Origin: Bradyrhizobium sp. RD5-C2
Lineage (GTDB): Bacteria > Pseudomonadota > Alphaproteobacteria > Rhizobiales > Xanthobacteraceae
Direction: 5' to 3'
Length of the DNA: 64,000 nucleotides
Assembly: GCF_019972155.1 (NCBI RefSeq)
Contig: NZ_BOVL01000005.1
Span: 248,001-312,000 of the forward strand
Positions 1 to 7,984 of this stretch are shown one piece after another. The notes beneath the pieces are model-generated. The model saw nothing but the letters and a program-made list of their open reading frames with translations. It was not told the origin of the DNA and did not search any database. Numbering within the stretch: the stretch's first letter is position 1; every line of letters starts with the position of its first letter. Made by a program: the position numbers and the translations under genes.

Positions 1-1009
1 CGCCGACGTCGGGCGTCAGCACACCGGCCGCGCAGACCTTCTCGACCGCGGCCATCAGGCGCGCTGCGGCATCCTTTTCGCCGAGATGCTCCAGCATCTG
101 CGCGCCGGTCCAGAAGGTCGCGACCGGGTTGGCGATGCCCTTGCCGGTGATGTCGAAGGCCGAGCCGTGGATCGGCTCGAACATCGAGGGGAAGCGGCGC
201 TGCGGGTCGATATTGCCGGTCGGCGCGACGCCGAGGCTGCCGGCCAGCGCGCCTGCCAGATCGGACAGGATGTCGGCGTGCAGGTTGGTCGCCACGATGG
301 TGTCGAGGCTCTTCGGATGCAGCGTCATCCGCACCGTCATGGCGTCGACCAGCATCTTGTCCCAGGTGACGTCGGGAAATTCCTTCGCCACCTCGGCGGC
401 GATCTCGTCCCACATCACCATGCCGTGGCGCTGCGCGTTCGACTTGGTCACCACGGTGAGGAATTTGCGCGGCCGCGACTGCGCGAGCTGGAACGCATAG
501 CGCATGATCCGCGTCACGCCGACGCGCGTGAACACCGCGACCTCGGTGCCGACCTCTTCCGGCAGGCCGCGGTGCGCGCGGCCGCCCATCCCGGCATATT
601 CGCCTTCGGAGTTCTCGCGCACGATTACCCAGTCGAGATCGCCGACGCCGACATTGCGCAGCGGCGAGGCGACACCGGGCAGGATTTTTGTCGGCCGCAC
701 ATTGGCGTATTGGTCAAAACCCTGGCAGATCGGCAGCCGCAGGCCCCACAGCGTGATGTGGTCGGGCACGTCGGGCGCGCCGACCGCGCCGAAATAGATC
801 GCGTCGAGATTCTTCAGGTCTTTGAGCCCGTCGGCCGGCATCATCACGCCGTGCTTCTTGTAATAGTCCGAGCCCCAGTCGAAGGTTTTGACGTTGAAGC
901 TGATGTCGCCCGAGCGCTTCGCCAGCGCCTGGAGCACGCGGACACCCGCGGAGATCACTTCAGGGCCGATGCCGTCGGCGGGGATAGCGGCGATGGAATG
1001 GGTACGCAT
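1..1009 (-). CDS. ttuC: Tartrate/D-malate-type dehydrogenase (isocitrate/isopropylmalate dehydrogenase family), C-terminus cut by window edge
   Basis: This is an NAD-dependent beta-decarboxylating dehydrogenase of the isopropylmalate dehydrogenase family. The protein starts MRTHSIAAIPADGIGPEV, the usual N-terminal strand and glycine turn. It keeps the substrate-arginine segment (VIVRENSEGEY), the lysine helix (VTKSNAQRHG), the metal-binding aspartates (LVDAMTVRM and NLHADILSDLAG) and the cofactor segment (PIHGSAFDITGKGIANP). The Y-A-G-M-G-G run after SEGE resembles tartrate dehydrogenase/decarboxylase (TtuC) more than LeuB, which fits the neighbouring carboxylate transporter. Such enzymes act in the cytoplasm on tartrate or D-malate. 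About 336 residues are present and only the extreme C-terminus is missing. The exact substrate is inferred. Confidence 0.8.
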   Translation of the reverse strand, partial: MRTHSIAAIPADGIGPEVISAGVRVLQALAKRSGDISFNVKTFDWGSDYYKKHGVMMPADGLKDLKNLDAIYFGAVGAPDVPDHITLWGLRLPICQGFDQYANVRPTKILPGVASPLRNVGVGDLDWVIVRENSEGEYAGMGGRAHRGLPEEVGTEVAVFTRVGVTRIMRYAFQLAQSRPRKFLTVVTKSNAQRHGMVMWDEIAAEVAKEFPDVTWDKMLVDAMTVRMTLHPKSLDTIVATNLHADILSDLAGALAGSLGVAPTGNIDPQRRFPSMFEPIHGSAFDITGKGIANPVATFWTGAQMLEHLGEKDAAARLMAAVEKVCAAGVLTPDVG

Positions 1010-1030
1010 GGGTTGTCTCCGGATAAGTGG

Positions 1031-2344
1031 TTAGCGGGTTCGCATGGGGTTGGGTTGCGGTTCGGATTGCGCGGGCGCGGCTTGCGCGCGCGACAGCAGC
1101 AGCGTGAGCACGGCTGACAGCACCAGCAGGCCGGCGACGAAATAGAGGCCGCCCTCGAAACTGCCGGTGCGCTCCTTGATCCAGCCGATCATCGCAGGTC
1201 CGACGAAGCCGCCGAGATTGCCGATCGAGTTGATGGTGGCGATCCCGGCCGCGGCGGCCGAGCCTGACAGGAACATGGTCGGCATGCTCCACAGCGGCGG
1301 CTTGGACGAGGAGATGCCGATATTGACCAAGGTCAGCGCCGCGATCACGGCGGCGAGGCCGGTCCACAATCCGGCAAGCGCAAGTCCTGCGGCCGCGATC
1401 AGGCAGGCGATCACGACGTGCCAGGTGCGTTCGCCGGTGCGGTCGGAATGCCGCGCCCACAGGATCATCGCGATGACAGCGATGGTTGCCGGCACCGCGT
1501 TGAGGAAGCCGACTTGCAGCGACGACAGGCCGAACGCTTTGATGATCTGCGGCGCCCACACGCCAAGTGTGTAGAGCCCGGCCGAGGTACCGAAATAGAC
1601 CAGCGCCAGCGCCAGCACGCGCGGGTCGGCCAGGCCGCGCCAGATGCTGTGGCTCGCGGTCGCGGCCTTGCCGTCGTTCTCGGCCTTCATGGTCTTGACC
1701 AGCCAGGCGCGCTCGTCGTCGGCGAGCCATCTGGCCTGCTCCGGCCGGTCGGTCAGGAAGCCGAGCACGACGAAACCGAGCAGCACAGCCGGCACGGCCT
1801 CCAGCACGAACAGCCATTGCCAGCCCTTGAAGCCGAACAGGCCGTCCATCTCCAAGAGTGCGCCCGACACCGGCGAGCCGAGCACGGTCGAGAGCGGCGC
1901 TGCGGCCATGAACAGCGCGGTGACGGCGGCGCGCTGCCGCGCCGGGAACCAGTAGGAGAGGTAGAGGATGATGCCGGGGAAGAAGCCGGCCTCGGCGGCG
2001 CCGAGCAGGAAGCGCAGCACATAGAAGCTGGTCGCGCCCTGCACCAGCGCCATCGCCGCCGAAACGATACCCCAGGTGATCATCACCCGCGCGATCCAGA
2101 TCCGCGCGCCGATCTTGTGCAGGATGATGTTGGAGGGCACCTCGAACAGGAAGTAGCCCCAGAAGAAGATACCGGCGCCGAAGCCGTAGACGGTCGGCGA
2201 CAGGCCGATGTCCTTGTTCATGGTCAGCGAAGCGAAGCCGATATTGACGCGGTCGATGAAGGCCACGAAGTACAGCAGCATGATGAACGGCACGATGCGC
2301 AGTGAGATCTTGCGCAACACGCGCGTGCCAAGCTCGCTTTCCAT
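1031..2344 (-). CDS. MFS transporter, anion:cation symporter (ACS) family, probable tartrate/hydroxycarboxylate uptake
   Basis: A 437-residue inner-membrane protein with about twelve hydrophobic segments. The first loop holds FIDRVNIGFASLTM, the typical ACS-family signature (D-R-x-N-x-G-x-A), and segment 4 holds LRFLLGAAEAGFFPGIILYLSYWFP, also typical. The ATG at 2344 is chosen because GAGGAAG lies just upstream; an in-frame extension to 2398 has no such site. It lies 21 bp upstream of the dehydrogenase gene on the same strand, so the two probably form a tartrate or malate uptake-and-oxidation operon, as in ttu loci. The divergent LysR gene is the likely regulator. The substrate is inferred from context only. 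Confidence 0.85.
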   Translation of the reverse strand: MESELGTRVLRKISLRIVPFIMLLYFVAFIDRVNIGFASLTMNKDIGLSPTVYGFGAGIFFWGYFLFEVPSNIILHKIGARIWIARVMITWGIVSAAMALVQGATSFYVLRFLLGAAEAGFFPGIILYLSYWFPARQRAAVTALFMAAAPLSTVLGSPVSGALLEMDGLFGFKGWQWLFVLEAVPAVLLGFVVLGFLTDRPEQARWLADDERAWLVKTMKAENDGKAATASHSIWRGLADPRVLALALVYFGTSAGLYTLGVWAPQIIKAFGLSSLQVGFLNAVPATIAVIAMILWARHSDRTGERTWHVVIACLIAAAGLALAGLWTGLAAVIAALTLVNIGISSSKPPLWSMPTMFLSGSAAAAGIATINSIGNLGGFVGPAMIGWIKERTGSFEGGLYFVAGLLVLSAVLTLLLSRAQAAPAQSEPQPNPMRTR

Positions 2345-2482
2345 GGGCTTCCTCAGGGTTCGTCTTTGTTTGTTGGATGGCGCATGTCGCCGCGCCATCG
2401 GGAAGCTAGAGGCTTGCGCCCTTCCGATTCAATCCGCGCCGGTTTATACAAAAAAATGATATAATCGCCGCAGCTCTCACCG

Positions 2483-2569
2483 GCGTCATGCCCGGCCTTG
2501 TGCCGGGCATCCACGCCTTGGCGGCACAGGGAGACGTGGATGGCCGGGACAAGCCCGGCCATGACGATG
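2483..2569. repeat. Bradyrhizobium-type intergenic palindromic repeat (CGTCATGCCCGG family)
   Basis: The element begins CGTCATGCCCGGCCTTG and ends GGGACAAGCCCGGCCATGACG, so the outer arms are inverted copies of each other. An inner inverted pair is CATCCACG / CGTGGAT. It fills the divergent promoter gap between the transporter and the LysR gene. Such elements are dispersed through Bradyrhizobium-like genomes. No coding capacity is evident. Confidence 0.75.
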
Positions 2570-2594
2570 ACTGAGCCGAAGGGAAGTTTGGACC

Positions 2595-3512
2595 TTGGAA
2601 CTGCACCAACTTCGCTGCTTCGTGGCGGCCGCCGAGGAATTGCATTTCGGCCGCGCGGCGCAGCGCCTGCAGATGATGCCCTCGGCGCTCGGCCGCCACA
2701 TCAAGCTGCTGGAGGAGGATCTCGGGGTGCGGCTGTTCGCGCGCACCACGCGCGCGGTGTCGCTGACCGAGGACGGCGCGGTGCTGCTGCGCGAGGGACG
2801 CGCGCTGCTCGGCCGCGCCGAGGCGATCGAGAACGGCTTTCGCCGGCGGCTGCGCAAGCCGCAGGCGCGGCGCTTCCGGATCGGCGCGATCGACAGCGCC
2901 GCGGCCGGCCTCTTGCCGCCGCTGCTGCGCGACCTCCGTGCCGCGCATCCGGACGTTGCCGTGCAGCTGCTCGAGGAGAAGACCATCCGGCTGCTGCCGA
3001 AGCTGTTGTCGGGCGCGCTCGATCTCGCTTTCGTGCGCCCGCCGGAGCGGCCCGACCGGCGCATCGAGTTTTTTCCGCTGCTGCAGGAGACAGCCGTAGT
3101 GGCGCTGTCGCACAAGCATGCGCTGGCGCGGCGCAAGCAGATCGTGCTGTCCGATATCGCCGATCAGCCCTTGATCGTGCCGGAGCGCCGCTCGCGGCCG
3201 CACAGCCACGATCTCACGACCAAGCTGTTCGACGAGGCCGGGCTGACGCCGCGCATCCAGGAGATCGCCGACGAGAAGCAGACCATCGTCAATATGGTCG
3301 CAGCAAGGCTCGGCGTCGCCATCGTGCCGCGCTGGACCGCGCGCATGGCGATCCCGGGCGTGCGTTTCGTTCCCTTAAGGCTCAAGCGCGGCAGCAGCAC
3401 CGGCCGCCTGCCGCTCGCCGCCGCCTGGCTGAAAGGCTCCCGCGATCCGGTCCGCGACCAGGTGATCGCGGTGCTCGAGGCGAGGTTGAAGAGTTACGCG
3501 CGGGAGGCGTGA
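2595..3512 (+). CDS. LysR-family transcriptional regulator
   Basis: A 305-residue LysR-type regulator. Residues 1-60 form the winged helix-turn-helix (MELHQLRCFVAAAEELHFGR, then LGRHIKLLEEDLGVRLFART). The remainder is a periplasmic-binding-protein-like effector domain starting near residue 92 (FRIGAIDSAAAGLLPPLLRDL). The frame begins with a TTG; upstream ATGs at 2561 and 2567 are in another frame, and GGGAAG precedes the TTG. It is divergent from the carboxylate transporter and dehydrogenase, the usual LysR arrangement, so it probably controls them. The effector, perhaps a hydroxycarboxylate, is inferred. Confidence 0.88.
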   Translation: MELHQLRCFVAAAEELHFGRAAQRLQMMPSALGRHIKLLEEDLGVRLFARTTRAVSLTEDGAVLLREGRALLGRAEAIENGFRRRLRKPQARRFRIGAIDSAAAGLLPPLLRDLRAAHPDVAVQLLEEKTIRLLPKLLSGALDLAFVRPPERPDRRIEFFPLLQETAVVALSHKHALARRKQIVLSDIADQPLIVPERRSRPHSHDLTTKLFDEAGLTPRIQEIADEKQTIVNMVAARLGVAIVPRWTARMAIPGVRFVPLRLKRGSSTGRLPLAAAWLKGSRDPVRDQVIAVLEARLKSYAREA

Positions 3513-3527
3513 GCGCATACCTCGCCT

Positions 3528-3633
3528 CGTCATTCCGGGGCTCGCGAAGCGAGAGCCCGGAATCCATTTCACCGCGCGTGCTGTGGCGTGATGGATTCCG
3601 GGCTCGCGCCAAGGGGCGCGCCCCGGAATGACG
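3528..3633. repeat. Intergenic palindromic repeat (CGTCATTCCGGGG family)
   Basis: Starts CGTCATTCCGGGGCTCGCG and ends CGCGCCCCGGAATGACG; the two ends are inverted repeats. The inner halves GCCCGGAATCCATT and TGATGGATTCCGGGC also pair. It lies between the convergent LysR and DHA2 genes. The copies at 12998-13061 and 31918-32013 share the outer arms. Confidence 0.75.
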
Positions 3634-3644
3634 AAGGGGGCACC

Positions 3645-5048
3645 CTACCGCTGCTCCGCCGGGCTTTCCGACGCTCCGGTCTTCACCGCAGGAAACAGCA
3701 TGGCGGCGGCAACCACGCCGGCAATCGCTCCGAACGCTGCAAGAACGAACGGGGCCGCGAATGCCGAAGTCGATTCCGTTGTCCCGAGCGTCGCCCCCAG
3801 CACCGCGATACTGATGGCAAAACCGGCCTGGCGGACGATCATAGTCATGGCGGACGCCATGCCGGCCTGCGCGGGTGGCGCCAGCGCCAGGGCGACGCTT
3901 CCCAATTGCGGGTTCGCCAGTGCAGCTCCAATGCCGATCGTCAGCATGCCGGCCGCCGTTGCGATGCCGCGCAGCCCGGCGTCGGCGGATAGCGCAGCGG
4001 TCACGAGCAGCACATCTCCGGCAGCGATGATGCCGGAGGCGATCATGAAGAAGCGCCGCCAGCCCCATTGGGTGACGAAGCGGCCACCGAGCAGCGGGAC
4101 CAGCAGCATCGGCAATGTCGCCGCAAGCAACGCCACGCCAGCCACTTCCATGCTGACATGCAGGGCGGTGCTCAGGAACAGCGGCAGATAGACCAACACC
4201 GCCCAGTAACCGAACTGGATCGCGATCAACGAGGCCGCGACGGCGATCATCGGCGGAGCCGCGAACACGCGCGGGTCGAGCACCGGATTGTGGCTGCGCC
4301 ACTGTTGCCGGACGAACCCGACGGCGGTCGCCACGCTTGCGATCAGCCCGGCCGCTCTCACGATCGGCGAGGCGTCATGCCTCAACAGCGCATCGATCGC
4401 GAGACCCAGCGAGAGCGTCAGCAGGACGATACCCGCCGGATCGAGCGGGCGCCCGCCCGGCTGATGCGTCTCGGCAACGACCCGCGGCACGGCAAAGGCC
4501 AGCGTCAGGCAGAAGGGGATGTTGGCATAAAAGATCCAGCGCCAGCCGAACCAGGCGGCAAGCAGGCCACCGAGGGTTGGCCCTAGCGCCATGGCGACGC
4601 CCGAGATCATCCCGATGGTGCCGAAGGCCCGCGCCCGCTGAGGCTGATGCGGGAATGCCCCTGCGACCAGCGCAATGGCGCCTGTGCTCAGGAAGGCCGC
4701 ACCGATGCCTTGCAGCATGCGTGCGGCGAGCAGCAACGGACCGCTCGTCGCCGCGCCGCAGGCAATCGACGCCAGCAGAAACACGACGTTGCCGGCCAGC
4801 ATCGCGCGCCGCCGCCCGAACCGGTCCGCAAGCGCGCCTGATGCCAATAGCGCGCCGGTGAGGGCAAGGCTGTAGGCATCGATCACCCAGGCGGAGCCGG
4901 CGACGGCGAACCCGAGATCCCCGGCTATGCCCGGCATGGCGACCACGACCGCGGTCACATCGAAAAGGATCAGGAACGCGCCAAGGCCAAGAACGAGCGT
5001 GATCAGGGTCGATCGCTCTTGGGCGACGTCAGATGAGCGATCGTGCAT
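3645..5048 (-). CDS. MFS multidrug efflux transporter, DHA2 (EmrB/QacA-like) family
   Basis: A 467-residue membrane protein with about 14 hydrophobic segments, the DHA2 topology. Segment 1 contains LFDVTAVVVAMPGIAGDLG, followed by AWVIDAYSLALTGALLASGALADRFGRRR, which contains motif A. Segment 5 carries GIGAAFLSTGAIALV and MISGVAMALGPTLGGLL, which corresponds to antiporter motif C. It probably exports hydrophobic drugs or dyes using the proton gradient. The ATG at 5048 is preceded by GGGAGGC at good spacing. No membrane-fusion partner is adjacent. The substrate cannot be read from the sequence. Confidence 0.85.
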   Translation of the reverse strand: MHDRSSDVAQERSTLITLVLGLGAFLILFDVTAVVVAMPGIAGDLGFAVAGSAWVIDAYSLALTGALLASGALADRFGRRRAMLAGNVVFLLASIACGAATSGPLLLAARMLQGIGAAFLSTGAIALVAGAFPHQPQRARAFGTIGMISGVAMALGPTLGGLLAAWFGWRWIFYANIPFCLTLAFAVPRVVAETHQPGGRPLDPAGIVLLTLSLGLAIDALLRHDASPIVRAAGLIASVATAVGFVRQQWRSHNPVLDPRVFAAPPMIAVAASLIAIQFGYWAVLVYLPLFLSTALHVSMEVAGVALLAATLPMLLVPLLGGRFVTQWGWRRFFMIASGIIAAGDVLLVTAALSADAGLRGIATAAGMLTIGIGAALANPQLGSVALALAPPAQAGMASAMTMIVRQAGFAISIAVLGATLGTTESTSAFAAPFVLAAFGAIAGVVAAAMLFPAVKTGASESPAEQR

Positions 5049-5286
5049 GCCACGCTGCCTCCCAATCCCGCCCGGGGTTGTACCCGCACGAGGTTTGCCT
5101 ACGCCCGTCGTGCTGACAGCGTGGTGTCAGCAGGGCCGGCTGCCTGAACCTGTTTGCGATCGGGGCGGACCAACTTGCAAAGCAAGTGTCATATTGGCCT
5201 GCTAGCGCTTCAGTTGCGGCCTGCCCGTGCGCTCCTGCGCGGAAGTGGCTTGACGCTTCGCCGGCATTCCTTGACCGGAGGGGACC

Positions 5287-5595
5287 ATGCTCCGCATCGT
5301 CACGTGTCTGACGCTTTTGATTTCCCTTCAAGCGGCCGCGGCGCAAGACAGGGCGCCGGGCGTTTCTTCACAGCCCTATTTGGGCGGATCCACTTCGCCG
5401 CCGACCGATCTGCCGTCCGGGATCGGCAGTTACTGCATCTACGAAAACCTCATCTTCTCGATTGGCTCGCCCATGTGCGTTGGCAAGACGAGCTACGTAT
5501 GTGCTCCCGCGACAAACGATGCGGAGCTCGGTCAGCGGGGATATTGGTCAGCAAGACCAGCCGACCCGAAACTGACCGCGCCGGTGTGCCAGTAG
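5287..5595 (+). CDS. Small exported cysteine-containing protein of unknown function
   Basis: A 102-residue protein. Residues 1-19 (MLRIVTCLTLLISLQAAAA) form a clear Sec signal peptide, with cleavage probably just before QDRAPG. The mature part has four cysteines (in SYCIYENL, SPMCVGK, YVCAPA and the last CQ), which could form two disulphides in the periplasm. GGAGGGGACC sits directly upstream of the ATG, an excellent ribosome site. I recognise no family. It stands alone between the efflux pump and a repeat element. Confidence 0.7.
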   Translation: MLRIVTCLTLLISLQAAAAQDRAPGVSSQPYLGGSTSPPTDLPSGIGSYCIYENLIFSIGSPMCVGKTSYVCAPATNDAELGQRGYWSARPADPKLTAPVCQ

Positions 5596-5636
5596 ACTGG
5601 CTCCCGTCTCTCCCTTGAATCGAGAACCATCCTCAT

Positions 5637-5759
5637 CGTCGTCCTGGCGGAGGCCAGGACCCATTACCCCAAGTCTCGATTGTTGCGCGACGTTGGGGCC
5701 GCGAGCGTGTTCATCACTGAATGCGGTGGTTATGGATCCTGGCTTTCGCCAGGACGACG
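5637..5759. repeat. Intergenic palindromic repeat (CGTCCTGGCG...CCAGGACG family)
   Basis: Starts CGTCGTCCTGGCGGAGGCCAG and ends CTGGCTTTCGCCAGGACGACG, inverted copies of one another. The centre also has an inverted pair (GACCCATTACC / GGTTATGGATC, imperfect). It occupies the convergent gap between the small exported protein and the 100-aa gene. Confidence 0.7.
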
Positions 5760-5791
5760 CTGGAGAGAACTGCGCGCGAGCCCGCGTCCGC

Positions 5792-6094
5792 CTAACCCAC
5801 ATACACAAGGCTATAAACATACGACTTCGTCCCCTTGCGGCTCACCCAGTCGCCTTCCGGCGGATGATCGCCCTGATCGGCCGGCAGCACGTTCCAGGGG
5901 CGGCCGCTGCAGGATTGGCTCTCGGCGTCCCAGGCCACCCAGCCCCAGCTCGGCCGGTGCTCAATCCAAAGATCCTGATCCTGACGCTGGTAGCCGACGG
6001 TTCCATCGGGGCGGACTTTCCGGACAAAGCTGTAAACCAGGTCGTCACTCTGCCGGCGCAGCTCGAATCTCTCCCGGTTTTGCGGAGCGGCCAT
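5792..6094 (-). CDS. Conserved-looking hypothetical protein, probably Zur-controlled
   Basis: A 100-residue, tryptophan- and tyrosine-rich protein with no signal peptide or membrane segment (start MAAPQNRERFELRRQSDD; end YVYSLVYVG). The upstream strand reads GAGGAACTC before the ATG, a good ribosome site. Its start codon is only 27 bp from the Zur-box palindrome at 6122-6136, which it shares with the divergent zinc-uptake operon. This suggests expression under zinc starvation. I do not recognise a family. Its function is unknown. Confidence 0.65.
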   Translation of the reverse strand: MAAPQNRERFELRRQSDDLVYSFVRKVRPDGTVGYQRQDQDLWIEHRPSWGWVAWDAESQSCSGRPWNVLPADQGDHPPEGDWVSRKGTKSYVYSLVYVG

Positions 6095-6121
6095 GAGTTC
6101 CTCGTTGGTAGACTCGCGTTA

Positions 6122-6136
6122 TGTTATAATATAACA
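6122..6136. promoter_or_regulatory. Zur box (zinc-uptake repressor operator) in a bidirectional promoter
   Basis: The 15-bp sequence TGTTATAATATAACA has TGTTAT and ATAACA as perfect inverted arms around a 3-bp centre. This matches the alphaproteobacterial Zur motif (GTTAT-N3-ATAAC) as I know it. It contains a TATAAT hexamer (6125-6130) on the plus strand and a similar hexamer on the minus strand. Zn-Zur binding would therefore cover the -10 regions of both the zinc importer operon and the divergent 100-aa gene. Confidence 0.85.
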
Positions 6137-6144
6137 GTTGCCTC

Positions 6145-6342
6145 ATGGCGCATACGCACTCCCACGACGACCACCACCATCACGGCCACAGCCATCCCCA
6201 CGGGCACAGCCATGGCCCCTCGGCGCATCCGGCCCAGGCCGCGCCCTGGTCGATTCTGCGCATGCCGGTGCCGGCCCGGCTGGGCGCGGCGCTCGCGGTC
6301 TCGGCCTGCCTGTGGGCCGTCGTCTGGCTGGCGATGAGGTGA
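6145..6342 (+). CDS. Small His-rich single-pass membrane protein, first gene of the zinc operon
   Basis: A 65-residue protein. Residues 3-27 are a histidine/aspartate tract (MAHTHSHDDHHHHGHSHPHG), a likely Zn(II)-binding tail. Residues about 43-64 form one transmembrane helix (RLGAALAVSACLWAVVWLAM). The ATG lies 8 bp after the Zur box with no Shine-Dalgarno sequence, so the transcript may be nearly leaderless. The stop codon abuts the ATG of the ABC ATPase, which implies co-expression. A role in presenting zinc to the importer is inferred. I know of no named family. Confidence 0.75.
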   Translation: MAHTHSHDDHHHHGHSHPHGHSHGPSAHPAQAAPWSILRMPVPARLGAALAVSACLWAVVWLAMR

Positions 6343-7104
6343 ATGATGGGGTCTCCGCTTGTCACCTTCCGCGACGTCACGCTCGGCTACGATCGGCACC
6401 CGGCGGTGCACCATCTCAACGGCGCGGTTGAGGCGGGCGCGCTGCTGGCCGTGATCGGCCCGAACGGCGCCGGCAAGTCGACGCTGCTACGCGGCATCGC
6501 CGGCGTGCTCAAGCCGCTGTCGGGCGTGATCGATCTCGACGGGCTCGACCACCGTGACATCGCCTACCTGCCGCAATCCGCCGACATCGACCGTACGTTT
6601 CCGATCTCGGTGTTCGATTTCGTCGGCACCGGGCTGTGGCGCTCGACCGGCTTCTTCGGCGGCATCGGCAAGGCCGCGCGCGACAAGATTTTGGCGGCGC
6701 TCGCCGCCGTCGGCCTCAACGGCTTCGAGAACCGTCCGATCGGCACGCTGTCCGGCGGCCAGATGCAGCGCATGCTGTTCGCGCGTGTGCTGTTGCAGGA
6801 TGCCCGTCTGATCGTGCTCGACGAGCCGTTCAACGCGATCGATGCCAAGACCACTGCCGACCTGCTGACGCTGGTGAAGCGCTGGAACGGCGAGGGCCGC
6901 ACGGTGCTGGCGGCGCTGCACGACCTCGACATGGTGCGCAACAATTTCCCGGAAACGCTGCTCCTGGCGCGCGGCCCGGTGGAATGGGGCCCGACCGCGG
7001 AGACGCTGACGCCGGACAATCTGACGGTCGCGATGCGGATGTGCGAGGCGTTCGACGACAGTGCCGCGGCCTGCGCCGCCGATCCGCGCTCACGGGCCGC
7101 CTGA
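6343..7104 (+). CDS. aztA: Zinc ABC transporter ATP-binding protein (AztA/ZnuC type)
   Basis: A 253-residue ABC ATPase that powers Zn(II) import. Walker A is GPNGAGKST (residues 39-47), the signature is LSGGQMQRM, Walker B is LIVLDEP, and the switch histidine is in ALHDLDM. The family is the metal-chelate (ZnuC/MntB-type) group. It follows the His-rich peptide without a gap and is followed 5 bp later by the permease gene. Zinc specificity is supported by the upstream Zur box and the downstream CobW gene. The Azt rather than Znu assignment rests on overall appearance and the lack of a His-rich loop in the binding protein. Confidence 0.88.
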   Translation: MMGSPLVTFRDVTLGYDRHPAVHHLNGAVEAGALLAVIGPNGAGKSTLLRGIAGVLKPLSGVIDLDGLDHRDIAYLPQSADIDRTFPISVFDFVGTGLWRSTGFFGGIGKAARDKILAALAAVGLNGFENRPIGTLSGGQMQRMLFARVLLQDARLIVLDEPFNAIDAKTTADLLTLVKRWNGEGRTVLAALHDLDMVRNNFPETLLLARGPVEWGPTAETLTPDNLTVAMRMCEAFDDSAAACAADPRSRAA

Positions 7105-7109
7105 CGCCG

Positions 7110-7979
7110 ATGCTGACTGACGCGCTGATCACGCCCTTTACCGAATTCGAATTCATGCGCCGCGCGCTCGCGGCTGTGATCGCGCTGTCGCTTGGTGGAG
7201 CGCCGATCGGCGTGTTCCTGATGCTGCGGCGGATGAGCCTGGTCGGCGACGCCATGGCGCATGCGATCCTGCCGGGGGCCGCGATCGGCTTCCTGCTGTC
7301 CGGGCTCAATCTGTTCGCGATGACGACCGGCGGCCTGATTGCCGGCTTTGCGGTGGCGCTGCTCGCCGGCCTCGTCGCCCGCACCACCGAGTTGAAGGAG
7401 GATGCTTCGCTTGCGACCTTCTATCTGGTCTCGCTCGCGCTCGGTGTCACGATCGTCTCCATCAAGGGCACCAACATCGACCTGCTGCACGTGCTGTTCG
7501 GCAACATTCTCGCGATGGACGACCAGACCCTGCTGGTGATCGCGTTCAACGCCACCATCACGCTCTTGGTGCTCGCGGTGATCTATCGTCCGCTGGTGAT
7601 CGAATGCGTCGATCCGGTGTTCCTGCGCACCGTGAGCCGGGCCGGCGCGCCGGCCCATCTCGCCTTCCTCGCGCTGGTCGTCGTCAATCTCGTCAACGGC
7701 TTCCATGCGCTCGGCACGCTGCTCGGCGTCGGGTTGATGATCCTGCCCGCGGGCATCGCACGGTTCTGGTCGCGCGACATCACCACCATGATCTGCATCG
7801 CGGTCGCGAGCGCGATCGTGTCGGGCTATGCCGGGCTGGTGCTGTCGTACCAGACCCGGATTCCCTCCGGCCCTGCGATCATCCTGGTCGCGGCCGGGCT
7901 CTATATCGTGTCGCTGCTGTTCGGCAATGTCAGCGGCCTGGTCCGACAGCTGTTTCCCGGCCGCCATCTCGAGGCGTGA
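7110..7979 (+). CDS. aztB: Zinc ABC transporter permease (AztB/ZnuB type)
   Basis: A 289-residue integral membrane protein of the ABC-3 family with about eight or nine hydrophobic segments. It carries the family segment RRMSLVGDAMAHAILPGAAIGFLLSG near residues 40-65, the loop that couples to the ATPase, and the C-terminal GVGLMILPAGIARF. The ATG at 7110 lies 5 bp after the ATPase stop; the open frame extends upstream, but only within the ATPase gene. It forms the inner-membrane channel for zinc with the flanking ATPase and binding protein. Confidence 0.88.
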   Translation: MLTDALITPFTEFEFMRRALAAVIALSLGGAPIGVFLMLRRMSLVGDAMAHAILPGAAIGFLLSGLNLFAMTTGGLIAGFAVALLAGLVARTTELKEDASLATFYLVSLALGVTIVSIKGTNIDLLHVLFGNILAMDDQTLLVIAFNATITLLVLAVIYRPLVIECVDPVFLRTVSRAGAPAHLAFLALVVVNLVNGFHALGTLLGVGLMILPAGIARFWSRDITTMICIAVASAIVSGYAGLVLSYQTRIPSGPAIILVAAGLYIVSLLFGNVSGLVRQLFPGRHLEA

Positions 7980-7984
7980 GGACG

